Shown in pieces: positions 22,380 to 32,869 of a stretch of DNA of 64,000 nucleotides. Made by a program: the position numbers and the translations under genes. The DNA is taken from NCBI GenBank assembly GCA_024760905.1, contig CM045733.1, forward strand, positions 28,652,501-28,716,500, written 5' to 3'. Within the stretch, counting starts at the first letter, position 1. Each line of letters begins with the position of its first letter. The notes below the pieces were generated by a model. The model made no database searches, was not told the DNA's origin, and saw only the letters and a list, made by a program, of their open reading frames with translations. Origin of the DNA: Plotosus lineatus (Eukaryota > Chordata > Actinopteri > Siluriformes > Plotosidae).

Positions 22380-23562
22380 CAGTGGTTCTCAAATAGTGGC
22401 ACGGGGGGGGGGGGGGAGGTTGAGACCACAGGGAACATGCTTTTTTTTTTGCCATATTAGGATAAAATGTAATTGTACATCCACTACAGCAGGTGGCAGT
22501 GGCTTCTTCACTGTAAGAGTGTGCCCAGAGGTAAAATAAGAAGTGAAGTTCATAAACCCATCATGGAAATTTTTAACAGGGAAGGAAATAGAGGCGGAGA
22601 GAGATGGAGACAGTGAGAGAAACGAAAGTCTCCCGAAAGTTAAGTTGAGGAGGTATGAGGAAGCAGATGTGGCACTCGGCTTCACTGTGTTGCATTGAGA
22701 AACGAGGAAAGGCCGCTGTGTTTACTGTGTCTGAAAACATTGGCAGCGGACAGCATGAACCCAAATAAATGCAGGCGTCACTTAAAGACGCCACACCCTG
22801 ATCAGCTGATGAGCCGCATGAGTTTTTTCAGCGGAAACGTGCCGGATATTGCCAACAACGATCCTGCTTTGTGAATGTTACTTCAGCAAACCAGCAAGCT
22901 CTGTTATCATCAGATAAGGTGGCGTACCAAACTGCTCAGTGCAGAAAACCCCACAGCAGAGAAGAGGAACTGATCCTAGCTGCAGCAGACATGGTCTCTG
23001 TCATGCTGGATGATGCCACTGCTGCAAAAATAAGCCCAGGTCCCAGTTCAGTATTGAGCAGGAACTGAGAGTTCAGTATCATGCTTTAAACCCTGCTTCG
23101 AAAAGCTGTGCACGGCGAAATGTGCTTAATGTACTATTAATCTGGGCTTATCATTTTGACAATAAATAAATTAATTAATACAAATTATTTTATTCATTTT
23201 TGTTTTGTAGGTTAAAGTGTTTTATATATTGTGCTCCTGAGTTAATGTTGCTGATCAATTTGAATTTATTATTTATTGATTTTATTTCATTTTATTTGTC
23301 AGTATCAGATGGTTCAAATTGTTGGTCAAACATATTTACAGTTTAAATAAGGACACTTTTTAAAAATTTCAGGTAAATTTATGCACTCTAAATATTTTTG
23401 TTTAATGACTAAAAAATTGTGAATGAAGCTATTGTTGATAATAAGGATTTATTATGTTAATAACGATACAGTGTTATGCAGAGGATTACTTATAACAATT
23501 TTTAGACAAATAACACTATTTAAACTGGGGGGGGCACGACAGAAAATAATTGAAAAGCACTG
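22380..23562 (+). mobile_element. hAT element derivative with BED-finger remnant
   Basis: The left end is CAGTGGTTCTCAAATAG and the right end is AATTGAAAAGCACTG, whose complement starts CAGTGCTTTTCAATT; these are typical hAT termini. Flanking 8-mers TTGTAGCT (22,372-22,379) and TTGTTACT (23,563-23,570) match at 6 of 8 positions, as expected for an old 8-bp duplication. The interior encodes part of a ZBED5-like transposase but is too short for the full catalytic domain. Confidence 0.72.
22690..23068 (+). pseudogene. ZBED5-like hAT transposase remnant (BED zinc finger)
   Basis: On the plus strand, ERPLCLLCLKTLAADSMNP followed by RRHLKTPHPDQL forms a BED zinc finger (Cys-x2-Cys then His-x4-His), the DNA-binding module of hAT transposases. 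Stops and a frameshift follow. The frame 22,871-23,068 then gives VAYQTAQCRKPHSREEELIL and the acidic DMVSVMLDDATAAKI, as in ZBED5/SCAND3-type proteins downstream of the finger. The RNase H-like core is absent. Confidence 0.68.
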
Positions 23563-23571
23563 TTGTTACTA

Positions 23572-23930
23572 TTTATGTGCTGTTTATCTTTTTTGTTTGT
23601 TTGTTTGTTTACAGCTAGAGAGATTGTTGCCTCTGAACAATTTATTGGACAATTAAACCATACATTATTTCTATTTATTTATTATGTACTAGTATATACG
23701 ACTAAAATGCATTTTGTAACTGGTAGAAGTTAAACTTACATTCAGCTATATATTTAGAGGGTGGTATAGTTGTTGGCACAGCTTCCTCAGAGCAAAAAAA
23801 AAAAAACAAAAAACTTGGGATCAAGGCTTGAACTCTTTTTTTTCACAAAGCCCAAGACACAGGATAATTGAACTCTTTGTTTTCACAAAGCCCAAAACAC
23901 AGGATAATTGGGTAGGATATGACTGTGAAT
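23572..23930. other. non-coding, no gene seen
   Basis: AT-rich with a (TTTG)n tract near 23,595 and an A run at 23,795-23,812. A roughly 50-bp direct repeat (AACTCTTT..TTTCACAAAGCCCAA.ACACAGGATAATTG) occurs at about 23,830-23,868 and 23,869-23,910. Confidence 0.55.
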
Positions 23931-23935
23931 TGTTT

Positions 23936-24075
23936 TGTGTGTGTGTGTGTGTGTGTGCGCGTGATGGTCTGAACACCTTTTCAGAGTGTACCTTGCCTAT
24001 ACCAAGTGTTGGCTGAAATAGGCCCCACCTGTCCATCACTCGAGTAGGATTAAATGGTTCTGCAAATGCGAGAGT
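23936..24075 (+). mobile_element. SINE 3' part relic after a TG tract
   Basis: After a (TG)n tract the text AGTGTACCTTGCCTATACC, GGCTGAAATAGGCCCCA and GTAGGATTAAATGGTTCTGCAAATG is a decayed form of the 3' half of the common fish SINE-like repeat (GGCTGGGATAGGCTCCA..GGATAAGCGGTT). No promoter half is present. Confidence 0.45.
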
Positions 24076-24425
24076 AATGAGTATTTATGGAAATAGAAAA
24101 TATGAGGGTATCACACAACATTGATAAGTGAAAGAATTGCACACACGGTGAGCAAGTGTTTAGGAGTTTAACGGAGGCACACAGGCAGTGAAATACTGTT
24201 CTCAAGCGCGTTGTTTTGTTATCACAAGTGTGATACGTCCAGGATGACTCGAGGGCTGATAGGTGAGAGTTGTATTTTTCTCATGGGTGTGGAAAACGCA
24301 TTAAATTGATTTGTTGGTAAAACCCAAGCATCCCAGAGTCAGAACTGCTGGAAGAAACAAGACTGATCTGAGAGCTTTGGCGTGAGGAAAACACAAAGAT
24401 GCATGCCACTATACCTCTCCCCCAC

Positions 24426-24463
<38 letters not shown>

Positions 24464-24733
24464 CTCACACACACAGACACACACACACACAGATCTTAAA
24501 AAATGAAATATTGCTCTGCATCCAGATGAAAGTGGTTATCCGAAACAATCTGCGACTGTTAAGCAATTCTAACTTCTGGTTTCTGTTATTTGAAACAGAT
24601 GAATAAATATTTGAGTGTTGAATTGTCTTTCATTATATAAATGAAAGCTTTTATTTCTAAAAGCATAATCAGCAACATTGTATTCCGGTAAGGGCTATAC
24701 CAACACTGGAAAAATTGTTAGCATATGTAAATA
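24076..24733. other. non-coding with CT/CA microsatellite
   Basis: A compound (CT)n(CA)n array lies at 24,429-24,491. Nothing else is recognisable. Confidence 0.55.
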
Positions 24734-25067
24734 ATAGTCCTTCTCAAACAATTAGCATATTGTGATAAAGTTCATTATTTTCTGTAATATACTGATAAAA
24801 ATTAAACTTTCATATAGTTTAGATTCATTGCACACCAACTGAAATATTTCAGGCCTTTTATTATTTTAATACTGATGATTTTGGCATACTGTACAGCTCA
24901 TGAAAACCCAAAATTCCTATCTAAAAAAATTAGCATATCATGAAAAGGTACTCTAAACGAGCTATTAACCTAATCATCTGAATCAACCAATTAACTCTAA
25001 ACACCTGCAAAAGATTCCTGAGGCTTTTAAAAACTCCCAGCCTGGTTCATTACTCAAAACCACAATC

Positions 25068-25301
25068 ATGGGTAAGACTGCCGACCTGACTGCTGTCCAG
25101 AAGGCCATCATTGACACCATCAAGCAGGAGGGTAAGACACAGAAAGAAATCTCTGAGTGAATAGGCTGTTCCCAGAGTGCTGTATCAAGGCACCTCAGTG
25201 GGACATCTGTGGGAAGGAAAAAGTGTGGCAGAAAACCCTGCACAACCAGAAGAGGTGACTGGACCCTGAGGAAGATTGTGGAGAAGGGCCGATTCCAGAT
25301 C
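25068..25301 (+). pseudogene. Tc1-like transposase N-terminus (copy 1)
   Basis: ATG at 25,068 starts MGKTADLTAVQKAIIDTIKQ, the first helix-turn-helix of Tc1-family transposases, which binds the inverted repeat. TGA at 25,158-25,160 replaces codon 31, likely from a CGA arginine codon by CpG decay. The frame continues past it as IGCSQSAVSRHLSG and GRKKCGRKPCTTRRGDWTL, the second DNA-binding subdomain, until the LTR insertion. Confidence 0.88.
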
Positions 25302-25306
25302 TTGGG

Positions 25307-25770
25307 TGATGGAATAAATTGATAGGATAAATGAGATGCAACTATGTGTGTATTGTAACTTCTGTGTATCTAAAGCTTCCTGTTCTTCTTGTAATTGTGA
25401 CATGTGCACTAGGCACATGAAACTGTTGGGTGGGTGTTCCTGTGTCGTGTTTCGGTTAGGGTGTGGGATTCGGAAATTAACAATGAGGAATTGCTTTGAA
25501 ATGGAATTAGCCAAGTGTTAAGCGCTGCAGGGCACAAACATGTATATGGAAATGCTTTGTGAACACGTAATTATTGCTTTGCACGCACATCCCTCTGTAT
25601 AAATAAGCTGACACTGCATGTGTTCGATGAGCTTCCGATGAAATAAACCAGACTGATTTCACTCATGTGGTTCGTTGTCTGTTGCTCCCGGAGTACTCCT
25701 AGACGTTGAGATGCAGGAATCCAGATCGTGCAGGTTTCTCTAAGAGCTTCCCCCGGGAAGAGTTCTTACA
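25307..25770 (+). mobile_element. solo LTR (464 bp) of a retrovirus-like or LTR element
   Basis: It begins TGATGGAATAAATTG and ends AGTTCTTACA, has TATAAATA at 25,598-25,605 and AATAAA near 25,642, and is flanked by TTGGG at 25,302-25,306 and 25,771-25,775. Copy 2 of the Tc1 has an uninterrupted sequence with a single TTGGGG at the corresponding place, confirming an insertion. The plus orientation follows from TATA preceding AATAAA. No internal genes remain, so it is a solo LTR left by LTR-LTR recombination. The family is unknown to me; it does not match the gypsy LTRs here. Confidence 0.82.
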
Positions 25771-25775
25771 TTGGG

Positions 25776-26356
25776 GAACCTGTGGAAGCAGTGGACTGGG
25801 CTACAGGTGCCGCATTCCCCAGGTCAAGCCACTTTTGAACCAGAAACAGCGGCAGAAGCACCTGACTTGGGCTACAGAGAAGCAGCACTGGACTGTTGCT
25901 CAGTGGTCCAAAGTACTTTTTTCGGATGAAAGCAAATTTTGCATGTCATTCGGAAATCAAGGTGCCAGAGTCTGGAGGAAGACTGGGGAGAAGGCAATGG
26001 GGGAAAAATGCATGAAGTCCAGTGTTAATTACCCACAGTCCGTGATGCTCTGTGGTACCATGTCAGCTGCTGGTGTTGGTCCACTGTGTTTTATTAAGGG
26101 CAGGGTCAATGCAGCTAGCTATCAGGAGATCTTGGAGCATTTCATGCTTCCATCTGCTGAAAAGCTTTATGGAGATTTCATTTTTCAGCACGACCTGGCA
26201 CCTGCTCACAGTGCCAAAATCACTGGTAAATGGTTTACCGACCATGGTATTACTGTGCTCAATTGGCCTGCCAACTCTCCTGACCTGAACCCCATAGAGA
26301 ATCGGTGGGATATTGTGAAGAGAAAGGAGAGACCCCAGACCCAACACTGTGGATGA
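25776..26356 (+). pseudogene. Tc1-like transposase catalytic domain (copy 1)
   Basis: Open from the LTR junction to 26,356. It has the DDE core: first Asp in VLFSDESKF, second in FQHDLAPAH, Glu in SPDLNPIEN. Other family blocks are CRIPQVKPLLNQ, FGNQGARVWRK, GAGVGPLCFIKG-type residues and EILEHFMLPSAEK. About 30 residues between the second helix-turn-helix and CRIP are missing, as in copy 2. The frame ends early after WDIVKRKERP, with the normal tail (ELKAAI, QQCHRLI) in another frame. An ATG at 25,706 lies inside the LTR. Confidence 0.85.
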
Positions 26357-26742
26357 GCTTAAGGCTGCTATCGACGCATCCTGGGCCTCCATAACACCTC
26401 AGCAGTGCCACAGGCTGATTGCTGCCATGCCGCATTGAAGCAGTCATTTCTGCAAAAGGATTCCAGACCAAGTATTGAGTGCATAACTGAACGTAATTAT
26501 TTGATGGTTGACTTTTTTTTTTTTTTTTTGGTCGGATGAAGTATGCAATTTTTTGATCTAGGGATTTGTTTTCTTTTTTTTTTTGCCAAAATTATAAATA
26601 TTAAAACAATAGGCTTGAACTAATTCAGTTGTGTGTAATGAATCCTAAATATATGAAAGTCTAATGTTTACCAGTACGTTACGGAAAATAATTAACTTTA
26701 TCACAATATACCTTTTTTTTTTTTTTTTGAGAAGGACTAGTA

Positions 26743-27020
26743 TATTACAATGACTGAAAAATATATCTAAACATATGGTGCCATATCTCTACCAACACCG
26801 GGCATGGGCAGAGTAAACTCTAAACACCTCGCCTGACCATTACAGGGCAAAACACACACGGGAGCAATTTGGAAATGAGGCAGTGAAACACACAACAAAA
26901 AACATTAATTGGTACAAGACCTTTACTTAACAAAAGAGAAGGCACAAAAGAGGTTCATCATCTACCATTGCTTAATCCAGCGTCAAGTCACAGGTGCAGC
27001 AGCCTAAGTAATGCAGTCCA
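26743..27020 (-). other. Rex3 3' flank or unassigned sequence
   Basis: No coding signal. ATTGCTTAATCCAGCG and GCAGCCTAAGTAATGCAGTCCAGATG near 26,970-27,030 run into the Rex3 coding end and are probably its 3' UTR. Confidence 0.45.
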
Positions 27021-27040
27021 GATGTCTCCCTAGCAACATA

Positions 27041-27352
27041 CTACAGGTCTTCTAGGGAGATACTGACGTGTTCCCAGATCAGCCGAGAGACATAATCCCT
27101 CCAGCATGTTCTAGATCGACCCCAGGGTCTTGTCCTGGTTGGACATGCCCGAAACACCACACCAGGGAGGTGTTCGGGAGGCATTCTTACCAGATGCCCG
27201 AGCCACCTGAACTGGCTTCTCTCAATGCAGAGGAGCAGCGGTTCTTCTCTCAGCTCACCCCAGATGGCTGAGCTTTTTACCCTATTTTTACCCTCCCCAT
27301 GAAGGAAAGTCATTGCAGCTGCTTGTAACTGTGATCTCATTCTTTCTGTCAC
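27041..27352 (-). pseudogene. Rex3 ORF2 C-terminal domain
   Basis: 103 codons: TERMRSQLQAAAMTFL, EEPLLLCIERSQFRWLGHLVRM, GVVFRACPTRTRPWGRSRTCWRDYVSRLIWE. This basic tail follows the RT in Rex3-type LINEs and probably binds the element RNA. Open here, but the upstream RT is broken. Confidence 0.8.
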
Positions 27353-28849
27353 TATCCAAAGCTTACAACCATAGGTGCATTGGAACGTAACTCGACTGGT
27401 AAATTGAGAGCTTTGCTATGCGGTTCAGCTCTCTATTCACCATGACAGACCGGTACAAGCTTTGCTTTTCAGCGATCCTCTTGTACATCCTCCATCCTTC
27501 CCTCGCTTGTGAACAAGATGCCAAGATACTTGAACTCCTCCATTTGGGGCAGGACCTCATTCCAGACCCAGATGATGTATTCCACCACTTTCTGACTTAG
27601 AACCATGGCTATAGACTTGGAGGTGCTGATTCTAATCCCATAGAGTTTGCACTTGACTGTGAATTGCTCCAATGACAGCTGCAGGTCCTGGATTGAAGTC
27701 AAAAGGACAATGTAATCTGAAAAAAGAAGAGACGAGATTTAATGGCCTCCAAACCAGAACCCCTCAACATCCTGTTTGCACCTAGAAATTCTGTCCATAA
27801 AAAAAAAAACTATGAACAGAATCCGCGACAAAGGACAGCCTTGGCGGACTCAAAGACTCACCAGAAACAAATTTGACCTGCTGTTACCAATACGGACCTG
27901 GCTCTGGTGATACAGAGACCAAATGGCCTTTAGCAAAGGGTCTGGTACGCTGTATTCCCAAATTTCACTCCACAAGACCAATCACACGTGGACAGAGTGG
28001 GCAAACTCCCATGCCCCCATCAGGATTCTGTAGAGAATATAGAGTTGGTTGAGTGCCATGACCAGGATTAAAACCACATAGTTGAACTACAGATTCAAAA
28101 GGGACAATCGGTCAGATCCTTCTCTCCAGCACTCATGCATAGACTTTCCCGGAGATGCTGAGGAGTACCCTTTTTTAAAAAAGGGGGGCTACCACCCTGG
28201 TGTACCAATCGAGAGGTACAGCTTCTGATGACCACATGATGTTGCAGAAATGTGTCAACCAAGAAAGTCCTACAACATCCAGAGCCTTGAGATAGTCGAG
28301 GGTGACTCTCAGCTATGCCCGGAACCTGACCACAGAGGACTTTTGACTACCTCAGTGATCTCAGTTCCAATGGAGGATGGATCCCCACTAAACCCCCCAG
28401 GATCTTCTTCCTCCACAGAGGGCATGTTGGTGGGATTGAGGAAGTCCTTGAAGTATCCCTTCCACCTCATGGCAGCATCCCCAGTTGAGGTGAGCAGCTC
28501 CCCACTTCCACTGTGAACAGTATTAGTGGAGAACTCCATCCCCCTTCTGAGGTGTCAGATGGTGGACCAGAATCTTTCTGAAGCAAACCGATAATCACTT
28601 TCCAGACCCTCACTGAACTCCTCTCATGCCCACGATTTTGCATCAGTGACAGCTCGGGCAGCAGCATGTTTGCCTGGTAGTCCCTGTCTGCTTCCTCTTG
28701 AGTTCCACAGGTCAGTAAGACCCAATAGGCCTCCTTTTTCAGCTGGACAGCCACCTTCACTGTAGGCGTTCACTACCAGAATCAGGGATTACTTCCATGA
28801 CGGGCACCATGACCTTCAGGCCACAGCCATGGACTGCTTTCTCCATAAT

Positions 28850-29267
28850 TGTTATGGTCTGTGTTATTTGGCGGCTTTTAACTCTCTCTCCTCATGTGCT
28901 GCAGGTGCTGGCGAGGGGCGTGACTGTCACACACAGGCAGAGTCCAGAGAGCACTCCTGATTCCACTCAGCCATCATTGGGCTATAAAGATGAGCATCAC
29001 GCTCCTCCCAGTGCTAGAAGATTGTCCCTCCAAAAGATCCCATTTCCCCATGATCTCTCTGACCCTCTAGTTCTCAGCTCTGTGCTCGACCAGTTCCCAT
29101 GTTGATATTTTCCCTTTGTGATCTTGGTTTTCAGGTTTCCCCTCACCTCTACAGTGATTACGATTCCCCGTACTCCAGTGCCTGATCTGTGTTCAATAAA
29201 GGTAATTTGTGTCATCATACTCAGTCTCCTGCAACTTTGTGTCCCATGGAAAGCTCCCGGCATCACA
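28850..29267 (+). mobile_element. solo LTR of a gypsy element (418 bp) with 5-bp duplication
   Basis: It starts TGTTATGGTCTGTG and ends CCCGGCATCACA, so its terminal repeats TGTTATG and TGTGATG nearly match. It is flanked by ATAAT at 28,845-28,849 and 29,268-29,272. Its second half (TAGTTCTCAGCT.TGTGCTCGACCAGTTCCC, TGTTCAATAAA, GTCTCCTGCA.CTTTG) closely matches the 3' LTR of gypsy B (50,815-51,032) and more weakly the gypsy A LTR. It interrupts Rex3 coding sequence, so it is younger than that Rex3 copy. Confidence 0.9.
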
Positions 29268-30060
29268 ATAATGGAGACATGAAACATAGTTCTTTCGGAT
29301 TCCATGTCACCCCCATATTTGGAATGTAGTTGTAGCTTTGCCGAAGGGCAGGTGTAAAGGCTCCTCTGACAGGAGACTTCGCCAAACACTCCCAGGAGAC
29401 TGTAACTACATGCTTGGGCCTGTCAGGTCTGGAGGGCACTATTCCCTGCCATCGAAGCCAGTTTATCATAAAGTGGTGATTGGTTGACAGCTCAGTTCCT
29501 CTCTTTACTCGAGTGTCCAGAACATACAACCACAAGTCCGGTGACATGACTGCAAAGTTGATCATCAAACTGCAACCTAGGTGCCAAGTGCACTTATGGA
29601 CACCCTTATGGTTGAACATGGTGTTTGTGATGGACAAACCAGCTACTGATCACACCTTTTCAGGTCACACTATCATTGCCCACATGGGCATTGAAGTCTC
29701 CCAGGACAAGAAGTGACTCCCCCAGGGGAATGTTCTCCAATACACCCCTAAAGAGTCCACGAAAGGGGTTACTTTGAACTGTGCTTAAGTACATAAGCAC
29801 ACACAACAGTCAGTACCTGTCTCCCACCCGCAGGTGGAGGGAAGCTAACTGTCAACTGTGGGAGAACCCCAACATGTGTGCACCAAAACAGAGGGCAACA
29901 AGGATGCCCACACTGGCCTGCCACCTCTCCTCATGAGCAACTCCAGAATGAAATAAGGTTCATCCCCTCTCAAGATGGGTTGTTCCAGAGTCCAAGCTAT
30001 GTGTTGAGGTGAGTCCGACTATATCTATTCAGTGTCTCTCCACATCACTCATCATCTCAG
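29268..30060 (-). pseudogene. Rex3 endonuclease region
   Basis: The frame 29,263-29,637 gives MFNHKGVHKCTWH, then MINFAVMSPDLWL and ELSTNHHFMINWLRWQG, where the catalytic SDH-type box is changed to TNHH. GDFNAHV-type codons are found upstream near 29,700 in broken frames (plus-strand TGGGCATTGAAGTCTCCCAGGAC). Inactive through several frameshifts. Confidence 0.65.
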
Positions 30061-30310
30061 GCTCCTTTCCCACCTGAGAGGTGACATTCTATGTCCCAAG
30101 GGCCAGAGTCAGTAGCCAAGGATCCATCCAACAAAACCCATGCCTTCAGCTGCCACCCAATTCACACTGGACCCAACGCCTTTAGACTCCCTGCACATGG
30201 TAGGTCCATGAGAGGGCAGACCCATGTCTCCTTTTTGGGCTGGACCCAGAGAGGCCCCCATGAACCACTTCTGGAAAAACATGTTAAAAGGGGTTCACAT
30301 CCAGACGTTA

Positions 30311-30937
30311 ATTTAATTTTGTGATTTTGAGTTTATATAGCTGAACAGTGGTTCTGAAGCTTGGCAAGCTATGAAAGTATAGGCCTACATAAAATATGAA
30401 AACATGTTATGTATTTAATTTATGGACAGATATTGCCGTAGAGATGCGAGGAATTAGGAGTTTCCCCTAACTATAAGGTGTTTTTTTTTTTGTTTGTTTT
30501 TTTCCTTGCACATTTGTGCCTCCTGCCTTCATCTTTTATTAATCTCAAACTTCATTCAATCCTTTTATTTCTGTGCAAGAGATGAGAAGAAGGCATAGCA
30601 CGTAAGGAGAGAGTGAGAAAAAAAACATGAGGGGTGGTGGCAGCCTTCTTGAGAGTGTGAATGATGAAAGGTTAAAAAGTCTGGTAAAGGCTTTTTATAT
30701 GCGTGTGTGTGTGTGTGTGTGTATACTAATAACATCATGGCCTTTTGAAAAAAAGTACAATGCATTAATTTATTCCACAAAGACTTGGTGCAAAGCAGAC
30801 CATCCAATATTAGACATTAAATACTTGCAATTGATAAAAAGGAACAAGAAAGAATAAGATTCAGTAAAAAAATAATGAGTTGGAAGAATGTAAGTATACA
30901 TTGATTAGACACAGGGAATTGTTAATCAGAAGTTATA
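30311..30937. other. non-coding, no gene seen
   Basis: AT-rich with a T run at 30,479-30,505 and a short (TG)n tract at 30,702-30,722. No recognisable repeat family. Confidence 0.55.
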
Positions 30938-30939
30938 TA

Positions 30940-32475
30940 CTAGTCCTTCTCAAATAATTAGCATATTGTGATAAAATTCATTATTTTCTGCAATATACTG
31001 ATAAAAATTAAACTTCCATATAGTTTAGATTCATTGCACAACAAATATTTCAGGTCTTTTACTGTTTTAATACTGATGATTTTGGCATACTGCACAGCTC
31101 ATGAAAACCCAAAATTCCTATCTCAAAAAATTAGCATATCATGAAAAGGTACTCTAAATGAGCTATTAACATAATCATCTGAATCAACCAATTAACTCTA
31201 AACACCTGCAAAAGATTCCTGAGGCTTTTAAAAACTCCCAGCCTGGTTCATTACTCAAAACCACAATCATGGGTAAGACTGCCGACCTGACTGCTGTCCA
31301 GAAGGCCATCATTGACACCATCAAGCAGGAGGGTAAGACACAGAAAGAAATCTCTGAGTGAATAGGCTGTTCCCAGAGTGCTGTATCAAGGCACCTCAGT
31401 GGGACATCTGTGGGAAGGAAAAAGTGTGGCAGAAAACCCTGCACAACCAGAAGAGGTGACTGGACCCTGAGGAAGATTGTGGAGAAGGGCCAATTCCAGA
31501 CCTTGGGGAGCCTGTAGAAGCAGTGGATTGGCCTACAGGTGCCTCATTCCCCAGGTTGAGCCACTTTTGAACCAGAAACAGCAGCAGAAGTGCCTGACCT
31601 GGGCTACAGAGAAGCAGCACTGGACTGGAGGAAAGCAAATTTTCCATGTCATTCGGAAATCAAGGTGCCAGAGTCTGGAGGAAGACTGGGGAGAAGGAAA
31701 TGCCTGAAGTCCAGTGTCAAGTACCCACAGTCTGTGATGGTCTGTGGTGCCATGTCACTGCTGGTGTTGGTCCACTGTGTTTTATCAAGGGCAGGGTCAA
31801 TACAGCTAGCTATCGGGAGATTTTGGAAGCACTTCATGCTTCCATCTGCTGAAAAGCTTTGTGGAGATGAAGATTTTCATTTTTTCAGCACGACCTGGCA
31901 CCTGCTCACAGTGCGAAAACCACTGGTAAATGGTTTACCTACCATGGTATTACTGTGCTCAATTGGCCTGCCAACTCTCCTGGCCTGAACACCATAGAGA
32001 ATCTGTGGGATATTGTGAGGAGAAAGTTGAGACACCAGACCCAACACTGTAGATGAGCTTAAGGCTGCTATCGAAGCATCCTGAGCCTCTGTAACACCTC
32101 AGCAGTGCCACCGGCTGATTGTCTCCATGCCACGCCGCATTGAAGCAGTCAGTTTTGCAAAAGGATTCCTGACCAAGTATTGAATGCCTAACTGAACATA
32201 ATTATTTGAAGGTTGACTTTTTTTTTGTATTAAAAACACTTTTTTTTTTTTTTTTCTTTTTATTGGTCGGATGAAATATGCTAATTTTTTGAGACAGGGA
32301 TTTCTGGTTTTCATGAGCTGTATGCCAAAATCATCGGTATTAAAACAATAAAAGGCTTGAACTACTTCAGTTGTGTGTAATAAATCTAAAATATATGAAA
32401 GTTTAATTTTTATCAGTACATTATAGAAAATTATGAACTTTTATTACAATATGCTAATTTTTTGAGCAGGACCAG
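30940..32475 (+). mobile_element. Tc1-like transposon copy 2 (1,536 bp)
   Basis: The ends are TA-CTAGTCCTTCTCAAA and TTTGAGCAGGACCAG-TA, with long inverted repeats containing AATTAGCATAT blocks at outer and inner positions. Transposase starts at ATG 31,269 with the same TGA at codon 31 (31,359-31,361) and the same roughly 30-residue deletion before the CRIP region as copy 1. Further small deletions break the catalytic part (segments 31,477-31,707, 31,646-31,852 and 31,590-31,988). Flanks differ from copy 1, so it is a separate integration. Confidence 0.93.
31269..32065 (+). pseudogene. Tc1-like transposase, multiply frameshifted (copy 2)
   Basis: N-terminal MGKTADLTAVQKAIIDTIKQ, a stop at codon 31, then SAVSRHLSGTSVGRKKCG. 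The catalytic part is decayed: the LFSDESKF block with the first Asp is deleted between HWTG and the FHVIRKS reading, the second Asp block (HDLAPAH) is in another frame, and SPGLNTIEN has lost a conserved Asp and Pro. It is more degraded than copy 1. Confidence 0.85.
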
Positions 32476-32529
32476 TATTATTGATGGGCATTTATGCAGC
32501 ACAAAAACTAAAAACATTTTACACAATCT

Positions 32530-32632
32530 TATCAGATGACATTCACAATTTTAACATGCTAGATGTACTATTGATTGACTTCAGTGCTGCTTACTTTTAT
32601 AAAATAAAGCCTATCTATTTAATCATGTATAA
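32530..32632 (+). pseudogene. possible LINE RT motif A scrap
   Basis: NFNMLDVLLIDFSAAYF resembles the VLLIDFSSAFNTI block (motif A) of CR1/Rex1-type RTs. Nothing else of an RT surrounds it, so it may be chance. Confidence 0.25.
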
Positions 32633-32869
32633 AAAGTGTTTTGTAAAGCCGATCTGCACTTGAATTATTTTTCAAAAGTAACTGCTCTCTCAATATGTGG
32701 GTTGAGAGATTTTTTTTTTTTTTTCCTTATCACTGCGGAACTTTTATTTTCATGGACGCAGGGTGTTCAACAACATGCACACTTTGTTTACTCCAGGGAT
32801 TAGCTGATTGCCCTGAAACCAGCCAGATTAGCAGTCAGATCCATGGATTTACTGGCTGAAATCTGTAGA

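Larger units (their letters stand above)
24734..26740 (+). mobile_element. Tc1-like transposon copy 1, split by a solo LTR
   Basis: The ends are TA-ATAGTCCTTCTCAAA and its inverse TTGAGAAGGACTAG-TA. Inverted repeats of about 200 bp contain repeated AATTAGCATAT blocks. Without the 464-bp LTR and its extra 5-bp duplication the element is 1,538 bp, matching the 1,536 bp of copy 2. Transposase reads on the plus strand from 25,068. Stop at codon 31 and an internal deletion are shared with copy 2. Confidence 0.92.
27020..30310 (-). mobile_element. Rex3-type LINE with inserted gypsy solo LTR
   Basis: On the minus strand the order is: 5' region (30,310-30,060), endonuclease (about 29,900-29,270), solo gypsy LTR (28,850-29,267), linker, RT and C-terminus (28,760-27,041). 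The C-terminal frame 27,041-27,352 holds RSQFRWLGHLVRMP and RSRTCWRDYVSRL. Plus-strand GACAAAGGACAGCCTTGGCGG near 27,830 matches the classical Rex3 primer region as I recall it, which is my reason for the family name. It has many frameshifts and stops. Confidence 0.82.

Noticed and set aside
24828..24960. Inverted AATTAGCATAT blocks as a regulatory or origin element
   Set aside because: They are the inner and outer binding repeats of Tc1-type inverted termini, present at both ends of both copies.
25336..25521. Cys-rich 61-codon frame (CNFCVSKASCSSCNCDMC) resembling a zinc-binding peptide
   Set aside because: It lies wholly within the U3 part of the solo LTR, has no homologue I recognise, and no start context. 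Likely chance.
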